Origin: Takakia lepidozioides
Taxonomy: Eukaryota > Streptophyta > Takakiopsida > Takakiales > Takakiaceae
NCBI GenBank assembly: GCA_030704615.1
Contig: CM060731.1
Location: 29,078,001 to 29,142,000, forward strand
Reading direction: 5' to 3'
Length of the DNA: 64,000 nt
Shown here: in pieces, positions 11,851 to 21,883 of the stretch
Layout: each line of letters begins with the position of its first letter
How positions within the stretch are numbered: the first letter of the stretch is position 1
The notes under the pieces: generated by a model
Told to the model about the DNA's origin: nothing
Seen by the model: the letters and a program-made list of their open reading frames with translations, nothing else
The model's database searches: none
Made by a program: the position numbers and the translations under genes

Positions 11851-12828
11851 TGTCGAGCGGCTTTTACTCACCCATCCCTTCGCTATCCGAGGTGGAAACT
11901 CCAAGATAGAAGAGTTGGATATCTCTAAGCACTCAGCCCGCTCAGAACAATCAGTCATGACCTACAGCTAGTGAATCATGGTTGTGCTTCCTATTTGTAT
12001 TCCTTCTTGCCTTCATGTTAGCAAATTATCTTACTGCGTATACTGAAGCATCAGATTGCTTCAGTATCTACCAGGTTCCATTCACTCATCCATTCATTCC
12101 ACAGCTTCACTCATGTCTCTCTACACAATGTGATTGTTTCGAATAAGTATCAGATTAAGATTTATCAAGTATCAGGCCGAAGCCATTGTGTCTTTAATTT
12201 GCTCTACAGTATCATTACAGCTTTGCATGTAACAAGCATCTACTGTTCATCTCTCCTCCTTCACCGTGCTCACCATCCTTGCTCCCGTTCTTGCTCTCTG
12301 CCCCTTCTCCTCCCGCCAATGTCCAAGAAGTGCCCCCCGTGAACTCCCCTATGATGCTTGCTCTGCCTATTTTATCTACAAGCTGTTCTAACCGCCTAAC
12401 TAACTAACTGTCACCTAAGAAATAAACACGTTCCCTCTGCAGATGTCATTCCCTGCCAATGATAACCGTTCCTATGTACACTGTGACGGGCTGTGCCAAA
12501 CTGTGTCGGGTTGTGACTGTGCCAAGCTGTGACTGGCTGTGTCGGACTATATCGAGCTGTGATTGGCTGTGTGAAATTGTGTCGTGTTGTGTCTGACTGT
12601 GCGAAGCTGTGTCGAGCTGTGATAGACTGTGTCGGGCTGTGACTGGCTGTGTAAGCCTGTCTACCCCCCCCCCTCCTAAAGTCTGCGCCTGTCACCCCTA
12701 AGGCCTCTGTTGGTCTAAGTCTACCATTCGTAAGTCTGCGCAAAAATTAAGGGTACCCCACAAAACCCATAAAAGTGTCTAAGTCCCAGACAACCCTCTA
12801 ACATAGGCCATAGAGGGTCTATTCCACA
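11851..12828 (-). repeat. Probable 5' LTR of the gypsy element (limits tentative)
   Basis: On the minus strand the motif TTTGGCGACCATACTGGGAA just precedes the first gag-like ORF and resembles the segment immediately downstream of a gypsy LTR/primer-binding site. The adjacent boundary would be ...CTCGACA (plus 11,851 'tgtcgagcgg'). A TATA-like AGATAAAATAGGCAGAG lies on the minus strand at about 12,361-12,376. An outer limit near 12,828 (minus-strand TGTGGAATAG) gives TG...CA ends. With no second LTR in the window, this cannot be confirmed by alignment. Confidence 0.4.
12475..12665. repeat. 10-bp minisatellite (GCTGTGxCxx)
   Basis: About 18 head-to-tail variants of a ten-base word based on GCTGTGTCGG/GCTGTGACTG fill this interval. 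Thirty bases make ten codons, so the minus strand reads a ten-residue repeat (ITARHSPTQP-like) without a stop. It lies inside the tentative LTR and ends at a run of nine Cs. Confidence 0.8.
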
Positions 12829-12837
12829 ATTCACCCT

Positions 12838-13105
12838 GTTTTATCGGAGCTCCGAAGACCAGCTTTGGAGTGCGGGGCAACTAAGTTGCGGTATCTCAGT
12901 GGTATTACCCCAATATTTTTTTCGTTGTTTTATTGGAGTTCCAAGGATGAGCTTTGGGATTCAGGGCAAGCAGGTTGCGATAACTCAACCCCCATTATTT
13001 CTTTTTTCATGTTTTTGTCTCTCCATGTTCTGAATACAGTCTTATCAGAGTCCGGAGGTTAAGCTTTGGGCGCATGACAACTCAGTTGCGATAAGTCTGC
13101 ATTTT
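12838..13105. repeat. Three diverged tandem units with a GCAACT-n-AGTTGC hairpin
   Basis: Units at about 12,840-12,912, 12,929-12,994 and 13,041-13,100 share 'ttatyggagytccraagrt...agctttggg...gcaactnagttgcgataactc'. The core 'gcaactaagttgc' is a perfect hairpin in the first unit and imperfect in the others. No coding potential is evident. Confidence 0.65.
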
Positions 13106-14250
13106 TAGTCTTTCAAGGAAGTCATCAACACCAAAAGGGACGGTGAAGCTCCTCTTTGAAAGCATTGAGGTCTGTTTTGGTTGATTCAGCAACGGTTGAG
13201 TCGTCCCGGGCCATTTTTCAGGTGTTGGCGCCATTTCAATGGTATTTCATCCAACATTGTATTTTGGAGATCTTACCACAACAAGGGAGATTTTTGTCAA
13301 TCTTATTCTCTTTTCTAAAGGCTAATATATATTAGTTTCTTCTTTTGAAAGATTCTTATCTTTCTTTTGTTTTATCAGGCCCTTCAAAGGTATATATATA
13401 TATATTTTTTTGATGCGTTTTTCCTCATTTTCTTTGCTTAGATACTTCAAATGTATTGAATATTTTGGTGCTGATGCAGTTCATCAAAGTGGTCGAACGT
13501 TTTGTGCAGTTGGGAAAATGACGGGACGAGCAACTACATGCACGCACCCGCCTAATGCACTCTGTAAAAAACACTCGCTTGTCTTGTCATGCACATTTTT
13601 TTGTCCCGCTGGGACTATCAGTCAGTATTCATTCTTGCTATATCAAGTATCTGCTTCAGAATCGATGCTTTCTGCATAGAGCACGGTGACTTCCTGAACG
13701 TGGATTTCTAACTTTTTTCCTCAGGTAGCAATCATCATAGTAGTGGTGTGTCTGTCATCTTTCTCCACCCCGCTGCATGATTTCATCTCATAGAAGAGAG
13801 AAAAGTTATGAAGCACGATGAGGGTGTAAAATGGGAGCGTAGAGTGATGGTTGTCGCTACCCTCACCAGAGAATTCTCAGGGAGTTGAAAAGCACTAAGA
13901 GGCCAGCTCTCCTTCTTTTTCCTTTATAGCTCTTCCAAGTAGGAAGACAATTTTGCTTTCATAGAACTTCTAAGTGAGTTTTACAATTCTTGCCAGTGTT
14001 GCAGTACAAGAAGTACACAGTTTTTATCATGAGAGTAGTTAAGAGAAATTCTCTTCCTCCTTGATCCTCCATCTGCTGGATAAGGTGAGCTTTCTATGAG
14101 AGAGTAATACATCCAGTATGTTTGTACCATTTGAGCTCCATGGTGAAAGTATCTATCGTAAGCTTCATCATGAGAATATTATGTTCAGCTCCACCGTGAA
14201 GGCTTCACAGGTGATGCTTTGTTGTTAAAGCTCGGTTTTGTTGGCGCGGT
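13106..14250. other. Unassigned non-coding stretch
   Basis: No gene is supported. It contains a short (TA)n run at 13,391-13,404 and ordinary AT-rich sequence. The short ORFs here match nothing I recognise. Confidence 0.4.
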
Positions 14251-14284
14251 TGCTGTATGAGCCGGTCGACTCGAAGCTTTGCTT

Positions 14285-14445
14285 CTCGGTCTACTCCGTC
14301 TTGGGAATTCAAACCCAGTCCAGTGGGGGAGAATGGTGGTTTTGAAAAGTTTTTTTTATCTGGGACTCGAACTCTCTCCGAAGAGGGAGAGTGGATGGGT
14401 TTTCAACATTTTTTATCTTGTGAGGCGCGGGACATAATTATTCCT
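14285..14445 (-). repeat. Two tRNA T-arm-like segments
   Basis: The minus strand has CTCTCCCTCTTCGGAGAGAG (hairpin) directly followed by TTCGAGTCCCAG. About 60 nt later comes a related CTCCCCCACTGGACTGGGTT followed by TGAATTCCC. This resembles the long variable arm plus T arm of a class II (Leu/Ser) tRNA, duplicated and decayed. No acceptor or D arm was found, so it is at best a tRNA or SINE relic. Confidence 0.3.
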
Positions 14446-14774
14446 ATATGACGCCAAAGTTTTCCGTTCTAGCGAGTAGCTAGGACCTTATGTCATATGA
14501 TCAGAGTTGTTGGTGTCAAGGTCAGCGAGAAGCACATTAGTTCTTGAACAAAACTCGGTCATAGTTATCCTCTTAATGAATGAGAGAGCACAAAGAAAAA
14601 GAATGAATTCACAGGGATCACCAGGATACTGTCAGAGTCAGACAAACTGTAAGACCAAAGAGAAAAACCCCCCATGAGTCTGCAAGTCCAAAGTTTTTTT
14701 TTTTTTTGCTAGCTTCCAGTTTGAGCCAGATAAAAGGTCTAGGTCAATGGTAAAGCCGATCATGTTTTAGTAAT

Positions 14775-15433
14775 GTGTGTACCTATTTAGAGAGTTGTCA
14801 AACCAGTGATTCAGGGTTCTTTCACCCTCGGGACGAGTGTTCCCCATTGGTCGCAAGTGTTTTTGAGGCAAGGAGAGCCGATTTGTACATAGACAGCGAC
14901 GAAACAAGACCATTTGTATCGGAAACGTCAAAACGTCAACGTGGCTACTGGTATGGCCCACAAATGGAAGAGGTATGTGACGTCCATGAAGCCAAAGCGC
15001 TTAGGAGTTTATATGACTAGGGTACATGCAGGGAGCAGCAGGGCGTGCGATTCCAGTCGACCGTTTGAACATCTATGGGCCGATTAAAACGACTGTATGC
15101 AACGGTCTGCTGCCTATCCTCACCTCAACATCCGATCGCTATTCAAGCAGTGGAAAGTTAGGAGAGCTTGACCTCAATGACAACTACCCACTGGGTTATT
15201 CTTTCAACGACACGGTTGACAACAGTCTCGCAATTCCAGGTAGAAATTTCCACGTTGCTCCAATGCAGTTCATGAGGACGCCGGAGACGTGGAGCACACA
15301 TGCTCATGATACAATTTCATTTTCATGCTCGGATAAGTCAGTGACAGGGATCAAGCATGGGTTCCCTTGTGTTTTAGTTCATTCATGCAAAACAAACACT
15401 GCAGTGCGGCAAGTAGCAGACTACTGGAAGTGA
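14775..15433 (+). other. Two adjacent unrecognised ORFs
   Basis: ORFs of 81 codons (14,775-15,020) and 135 codons (15,026-15,433) follow each other with a 5-bp gap in different frames. The second contains KLGELDLNDNYPLGYSFND and APMQFMRTPETWSTHAHD. I recognise no domain. They may be one decayed protein with a stop between, or chance ORFs. Confidence 0.3.
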
Positions 15434-17640
15434 TCTTTTTTCCCCAGGAGGACAATTCCATCTTTTGGTATGATTTCAATTCCAGGAGCTTCCAAGGAGT
15501 CTTGGTCTCCTACAAAAAATCATAAAGAGGTTTTATCTAGCGGTAGCGGCCGACTGGGATTTTGTTGTGTTGAGTACCTTCAGCGAACAGGACGAGGTCG
15601 TAAACAAGCGCTGTTTGTGGAGGGATTTTTATGATGTGGTTAAAAAGGAGACAAGATGATGTGGAAGGAGTTTCAGCCCCTGGCATTGATCTGTTCCCAA
15701 CCAAAAAATTATGCTTCGCGTTGAAACATAGTTTTCACGTAAAATTAGCGCTTGTTTATTTTTTATGGTTGATGATTGGACCACATGAAATTGAGGATTG
15801 GTGGGTGTTTCAAGCATACCACAAGGGAGTTTGTGGCCAAGTTTTAAGAATTTTGGAGGAAGTTAGCAACAATTCACTATTTTTGAGGGTTTCGGGCGAC
15901 CGTGACCAAGAGAAATTCATTTTGAGGGTATTTTTGGGTCCACAAGAATCAGCACCGCCCCCAACCAGCTGGTTGGATGATTTGTGCCACCTACCAACCA
16001 AGAAGTGGTTGATTGCCTATTCCATCCAAGGATTTTTGGATGTCATCCATTCTTTTTTTATAGTATTTATAGTATAAGTAGGTTAGGATTTGAGCTTGCT
16101 CAAGATTTCACTTGTGTTTTTTTGCTTGTTAGTTAGTTGCTTGAAGCTAGCTTGAGAAGCTTGCTTTATGTTTTGGCAACTAGCTTTTCTTGTGAAGTTC
16201 CTAGATTGCTTGTTGGCTTAAAGCTTAGCCTAGATGTTTTAGGCAAGCTTGGAGGAAGCATCTAGTTTGTGCTAGGGAGACTAGGGAGATCCTAGGACCT
16301 AGTGTGTAAGGGCCAAGAACCATTTTTATGTGAAAAAATAGAGCATCTTCCCCAAAAAGCAAAGAGGTTTTGTCATTTGAGAGTGTGGTGAGCCCTTGAG
16401 GAGTGAAGAAGAGGTAGGAGCAACAAACCCCATAGGAGAGGTGAGCACTACCCCTTCCCTTCAAGTTTTGGTAGCCTACGTAGCCAAGTGACCCCCTTTG
16501 AGTGGAGAGAATAGAGTCTTAGCCCTTGTTCATGTGTGATGCATTTTGGTGTTCTCTTGCTTGTCCATTGTTGTTGGAAGCTTATATCTAACCTTAGCTT
16601 GATCCTAGCTACCTAAAGAGTAGTGGGAGCTTGGGAAAGAGAGAGACTAACCCTCCTTAGTGGCCAAGAGGCCCAAGGAGTTGTCATTTTTATCTATGCT
16701 TTGTCTTTTGGCTTAAGAGTGGAAAGATCTAACCCCTAGAGAGCTAACCATGCAGTGGGATCTCTAGGAGGGGTGTGGGTTCTCTTTGTTGTTGGCCACT
16801 AGGCTTGATGTTCATGTGTGAAGCTAGTTAGGCATGCAAGGGAAGCTAACCCACTAATATTGGGTGGATGCTTGCATAGACCTTGTGGGAAACCTTCTTT
16901 TGTTTTGTTATTTCATTCCATTTGGCGCATATGAGTGTAGCTTAGTGTGCACTAAGCCCTCTAGACTTGCCATTTATTTGTCTTTTTGTTAAGCATATCA
17001 CCACCCATAGGAGAGGAGCAAGGTGGAAGAGCTAGCAAATTTGTGATGTTTTTTTCAAATTTATTTTGTCACTGGAAATTTATTTTTCATGCATAACTAA
17101 TTTACAGATCAAAAATCAGATCTAATATGGCCTCCCTAGCTTGGTTAAGCTATGGCCATAGCTAACCATTGGGAAGGTTAGGCTAGCCCATTTGGGGTTA
17201 GCTTGGGGTTTATTTCTTTGTTTTTTTGTAGGTGCAAGCAAAAGACCATGGATTTATGATGGGGTTCCCAAAAGTGAGGCGCCATAAAGGGGATACCATG
17301 GCAATAGCCATGAGTTGGCTATTGGTTTGAAGCGGGCTGTAGGCCCCGCGGAATCCGAGGCGTTGACCACCCCAACCCCCAAGCTGCTCGACAGCAGCCA
17401 CGTAGGGGGGTTAGGCGGTGCTGGCCACCTAAGCGTAGTCTGGCTTTATCCAGTGGTCCATCGCTTTACCCGGGCGGCCGCGACCAGCGGATCGTCGGCC
17501 CGCCCTACCACGTGCTGCCACGCTGCATTGCGACCAGCGGGTAACTAGGATGGTCCGGACCAGTGGGTAAGAAATTAAGGGGGGGTCTTAGCTAGGAAAA
17601 TACTTTTTGAATGGTCTTGCCTAGTTCGACTGAGGGATTC
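15434..17640. other. Non-coding stretch, possibly LTR/leader of the methyltransferase element
   Basis: A 148-codon ORF (15,631-16,077) has no recognisable domain. Beyond it the sequence is T/G-rich with many stops. A 'tttatagtatttatagtataagtagg' TATA-like stretch at about 16,052-16,078 and the position just upstream of the methyltransferase fragment would suit an LTR, but no partner LTR is present to test this. From 17,330 to 17,560 the sequence becomes GC-rich. Confidence 0.3.
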
Positions 17641-17768
17641 GTGGAGGGCGGTTTGAGGAGTGTATATAGGATGCTCTCATGCATGATATGGCGGAGTTGC
17701 TTGCCATGGTTGCTCACACTCCATTGTGGGGCTCGAGTAAGGATTTGTAGCGGGTTGGTGATCGACGG

Positions 17769-19003
17769 GTGCAACAAGCCTGGGTAGAGGCTTTTGTACC
17801 GTCAGGAGAGGAGGAGAGTGCGGGTATTGCACCAGGTCCATCTCAGTTGTCACCATTGGACACCGCACCGATCGTGTGGCAGTGTCCGGATGAAGGCATT
17901 TGCCTTCCGGACTTGTTTGGCGGGATCAACACCGGATTGGCTACTGTGCTATAGGCAAGTGTACGGGTACGGCGTTACTTGTATGTGGAGATGGATGAGA
18001 CTGCACGACGCGTCTCACTCCATCATGTTGCTCAGTTGATGCAGCAATATCCTGAGTTATTGCCGGTGTCTACAGTTCGTGGATATCAGCAGGCCTTGCC
18101 AGCAGACATTTCGTTGCTGGGGGTGCAAGATTTGGCTCCATTGATCTAGTAGTGGCAGGTTGGCCTGCCAAGGGCATTCATCAGCCGGCATGACAATGGA
18201 TTACGAGACTCAAGGTCGGGTCTGTTTTGGGAGATGGTGTGGGTTTTGCGCCACTTACAGCTTCATCAAGCTGTATCTCCAGCGTACAACTTGGAGAATG
18301 TGCCATTGATGGGCGATTCTCGGGCCAGGGTGATGGCCAGTGTGCATCAAGTCCGGTCGTGGCTTGGGTCAGCAGTGTTGCTGGATGCAGCTATAGTGGG
18401 GTCTCGGGCTCATCATCCATGGCTATGGTGGACTAACTTGATGCCACCCACACTGCTCAAGCGTGCATTTGATGGGGTGCAGCGGCCAACACACCTCACA
18501 GCGGATAGCATTTTGACACAGGGAGGCAGTATCAGCATGTGAGATACGATGACCGTTCGCCTTTGGCAGTGGTCAACAAGGTGGGTCAACCACGAGCAGC
18601 ACTACCTACATTGCTCAGCTTCCCAGGATCGTATGCTTTCCGGGATAGTGGACCTGGCCTCCTGTGGGATGCTCAGCTGCAGCAGTTAGTGGAGCCTAAT
18701 GCCGACGAGCGAGAGCGGGCTATGGGTTTTTCCACTGGGACCACGGCGATGCCTTCTCTTTCTGAGGCATCACGTTGTCAGGTGTTGGGGCAAGCGATGG
18801 ATCTCAATTGCTTGACAAGGATTATCAGCTTGGCTATGGCTGAGCAACGTAGAGTGCGGAGTGCACTTCCCTTGACGGTCTCTCTACCTACCGAGACGGT
18901 ACAGGCAGTGAGTGGGGGCGAGCCGGTGAGGACCACGAGGTGTAGACATCCATGGCACACGTGGGAGGTGCTTGAGGTTCAGAGGTGTAGAATAAAACTA
19001 TAA
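17769..19003 (+). pseudogene. Cytosine-C5 DNA methyltransferase domain, element-type, broken
   Basis: Read across frames, the plus strand gives the C5-methyltransferase motifs in order: motif I DLFGGINTGL (17,910-17,939), the acidic motif II EMDETARRV (about 17,985), the motif IV remnant CQGHSSAG with its cysteine codon at 18,166, motif VI LENVP (about 18,290), a motif VIII-like VGSRAHHPWLWW (about 18,395-18,430), and the C-terminal ERERAMGF...RCQVLGQAMDLN (18,700-18,810). These enzymes methylate cytosine in DNA. Order and spacing fit a DNMT3/DRM-like arrangement. TAG codons at 17,952, 18,147 and 18,150, a deletion with loss of one base at the Pro-Cys motif, and a frameshift near 18,500-18,540 inactivate it. 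A second copy of the C-terminal part lies at 46,147-46,425, so it is repeated and probably carried by a mobile element. Confidence 0.8.
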
Positions 19004-19079
19004 TCGATCCTCTATAAAAGAATCAATCAGTCTAAAGTTCGTTCGCTGGGGAAAGCACTATACGATTGTAAAATAACGA

Positions 19080-19800
19080 TGCTAGACTATTCTATCTTTC
19101 TCTATCTCTTCCTTGGATCAACTTTTACTACCAGTCATCTTCATCTAACACGATCATCATTCTTCTAGATTCATAAATATTCTCTCCATCTTCTATTAAC
19201 TCTGCTCCATCGGCCGAAATTAAATACCATTGCTCCACTATATTTTTCCTCCAATAATCTCTCTCATACAAGGTCAACAACTCTCGATACCATCCTTTAT
19301 TTACTAACCATAGGTTGATTATCTCTCTGTCGCTACATTGTAATCGTTAAAACTATCTAGAGACAAACTATCAGGCAGTCCAGTAATTAATTCTACAGGA
19401 TATGCTATCCGTTCTCCTTCACACATCACTAGCGATCACTCTTTACCACCAATTTTGTTTCTCCAGTTGCTCCAGGGATTTTCCCTCACCAAAATTATGA
19501 TTCCATTCTCTCATAAGTTCAGGATAGCCTTCAAATGGTCGATACCACTTCTGCGACCAACTATGCTTCCAATAACAACTCCGGTATAGGATGTATATCT
19601 CTCTATACCATCCTCTATTGACTAATTGCAATAAGAATACTTCTTTATCACTACAACAAATCTTCTGAAAGATTATTATTGATAAATGATCTGGTAATCC
19701 AGTGATAACTCTGATACTTCCTTTATTCCCTCATCATTGTTTTCTGCCATGCAAATGATTTATTTCACTGTTGTACTCCTACACTTAATCCAACTAAAGA
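19080..19800 (-). pseudogene. Two homologous protein repeats, possible Gag-like remnant
   Basis: The minus strand at about 19,740-19,450 reads VITGLPDHLSIIIF..., LVNRGWYREIYILYRSCYW and GYPELMREW. At about 19,410-19,150 it reads LITGLPDSLSLDSF..., LVNKGWYRELLTLYERDYW and GAELIEDGENI. The two are clearly homologous, spaced about 330 bp, and the second has a one-base deletion near ATER. Function is not recognised. Repeats of this kind in an LTR-like context could be part of a Gag or another element protein. Confidence 0.5.
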
Positions 19801-20350
19801 CTCTCTCTCTATCTTCGTTTCCTTAATCTGCTCCTTCTTGAACTCTGGATATCCATCTATCGATATTTCTCTTGGTAGAGCAAAAACTAATTCTCACACC
19901 GAATTCTTATCTTTTTCATGTGTGCGCATTCTCACCATCTCATATAATTATGGTTCTTCAGTTCTTACACACACAGAATCACATTCTCATTCCATCACTC
20001 CATTCTTCACACATACACAAAGTGAACTGCACTTCATTTTTCTCTTTTATTCATTCATAAATCACAACACTGCAAGAACGCAGTACTAAATCTACCATTG
20101 CAGAATAACTCTATAGTCTACCTCCTACTCACTCTACTCTCCCTACTCCGGTCACGGCTCTCTGGCTCAACTGACCCTTTTTGCTTTTCATGAACGTATT
20201 ATATAGTAGAGCGCTTCAATAACTGTAATAACCGCTCAAACTCCTTCATCCATCCTTTACAATTATTCGTCCATTTCTTCTATCATTCAGTCCAAGATAG
20301 ACTATCGGCTGTATACAAGATATCGAAGACTTATCAGTGCTTGCCACATA
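19801..20350 (-). promoter_or_regulatory. Possible promoter/LTR of the minus-strand remnant
   Basis: The minus strand carries CTACTATATAATACG at about 20,195-20,209 followed by G/A-rich leader sequence leading toward the protein repeats at 19,080-19,800. This is what an LTR promoter and leader would look like, but no terminal repeat partner is visible. Confidence 0.3.
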
Positions 20351-20379
20351 TGTATCATCAAACAACTTCTCTCATGCTC

Positions 20380-20790
20380 CTCATTAAATAAAGTTGTGGG
20401 CCAACTAATGATCAATAATTTGAAACATTGAAGACATAGTCATGTGATTGCAAGCAACAGCCTGACTACCATAAATAAATGTATGAAGATCTAACATCCA
20501 CTTGAAAGCAATAGGCTATACTGGATAGCAGAATGAGCTCAATTCTAAATCTGCAAAGAGCAATTCATGGAATCATCAACCATGGCGGGAATTGAAATTC
20601 AAGTAATTTGTGAGGTAGCTGGAGTCCTAATGCCCTTTCATCAACCCTATAAACAACACATTGCATAACGAGGATAAGGTTTGTGGACCAACTGATTATC
20701 AATATCTGAAATAGGGCAGGCATAGTTGAGTTGCAAGCAATGGCCTGATTACCTGAATGGAACCATATCTTTGTTGAAGATAGTACAAAG
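20380..20790. repeat. Diverged direct duplication, about 285 bp apart
   Basis: Segments at about 20,395-20,480 and 20,683-20,755 share 'gtggrccaactratnatcaatan', 'gacatagt' and 'ttgcaagcaayrgcctga'. They are non-coding. Confidence 0.5.
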
Positions 20791-20799
20791 AAGACCCAA

Positions 20800-21820
20800 A
20801 TGCTATGACATGGATGTGTAAAAGTGTATGGAGCAGGTATGGGGAGACATTAAAAAAGTCTAAGAGCTGATCTGGTGATGCTGGCAGTTCAAGGCTGCCC
20901 TATTGAAACAGCTTTCTTTGCCATTTGTTCAACAGGAATTTACATGCCTCACTGGGCCAGGAGGTAAGTTGCTCGACTTAGACAGTGAAATGCAACTTCA
21001 ACTCATTTGTGCAGGTGTAGGTGGTTCATCTCACCATCATCCACAAGTGGAAAGTGAGGGTCGATTTGACCCTTCTGCAAAGTCTGTGATCTTATGGCAC
21101 AGATGCTGGTGTGGGCAATACGATTGCCAACTTCATGAGAATGGGTAACTTGTATAAACGTTGCTCAGGTTCCCTGAGATTCTTGACTGAGTTCTGTTTG
21201 CCATTGTTGCGTGTTCTGACATTTATGGTTGGTACATGGCAGTTTGTGGACAAACAATAGCTTGGGCTCACTTGGATGTTGGAGGGCCTCTGGGATCAGA
21301 AGACTGGCACATCGACTGGCTTTCCTGTAAGGACTCTGGTGAATTGGATTGCATCTCAGTCAGTGGGGAGCTGGGCTGATACTGGCAACCCAGATGATAC
21401 TGCCCCCGAGATGATGCTACTGTCAAGCGTCAACGGATATGATACTGGCACCGGAGACGAAGATGATACTGTCGACGAAGAGGAATCCGTCAACGGAGAT
21501 GATACTGAGGATTCTGTCACGATTCCTTCAACGAACATGAAAGTGTCGACGGAGGTTAATGTTTCCTTTTGTACAAAATGTGTTCAGTAACACATCTCAC
21601 AGAGAATGAACCCCACCTTGGGGCCATAGCAGCTTCACCGCGCAATATACCACACAACAGCAATAAAAGCGTCACATCATTGAAGCAAGAGTGTACTGTT
21701 TCACCAGGTAGTGTGTGGGGTAGCATTCAGATGCTTTGTGCTTATAAATGGCCTTTTCGCTATTCTATACATGGGGGTTGGCCACATGGCTCAGCATTCA
21801 AATGTCAGCAGACACGAGAG
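20800..21820. other. Upstream region of the HflX gene with unassigned ORFs
   Basis: ORFs at 20,903-21,148 and 21,276-21,590 are not recognised. The second is rich in Asp/Glu/Thr because the DNA repeats 'gatgatactg'/'gatatgatactgg' between 21,390 and 21,510. It could belong to the 5' leader of the HflX transcript. A stop in frame with the HflX start lies at 21,821-21,823. Confidence 0.35.
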
Positions 21821-21883
21821 TAGTTAGGCCTGCGAATTGTTGAAGTGGGCATTGTTAGATCGGCTTATTGGTGGGGCAAGAGA

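Noticed and set aside
12400-12750. CRISPR-like or satellite array
   Set aside because: The repeats are ten-base head-to-tail words without spacers, so this is a minisatellite.
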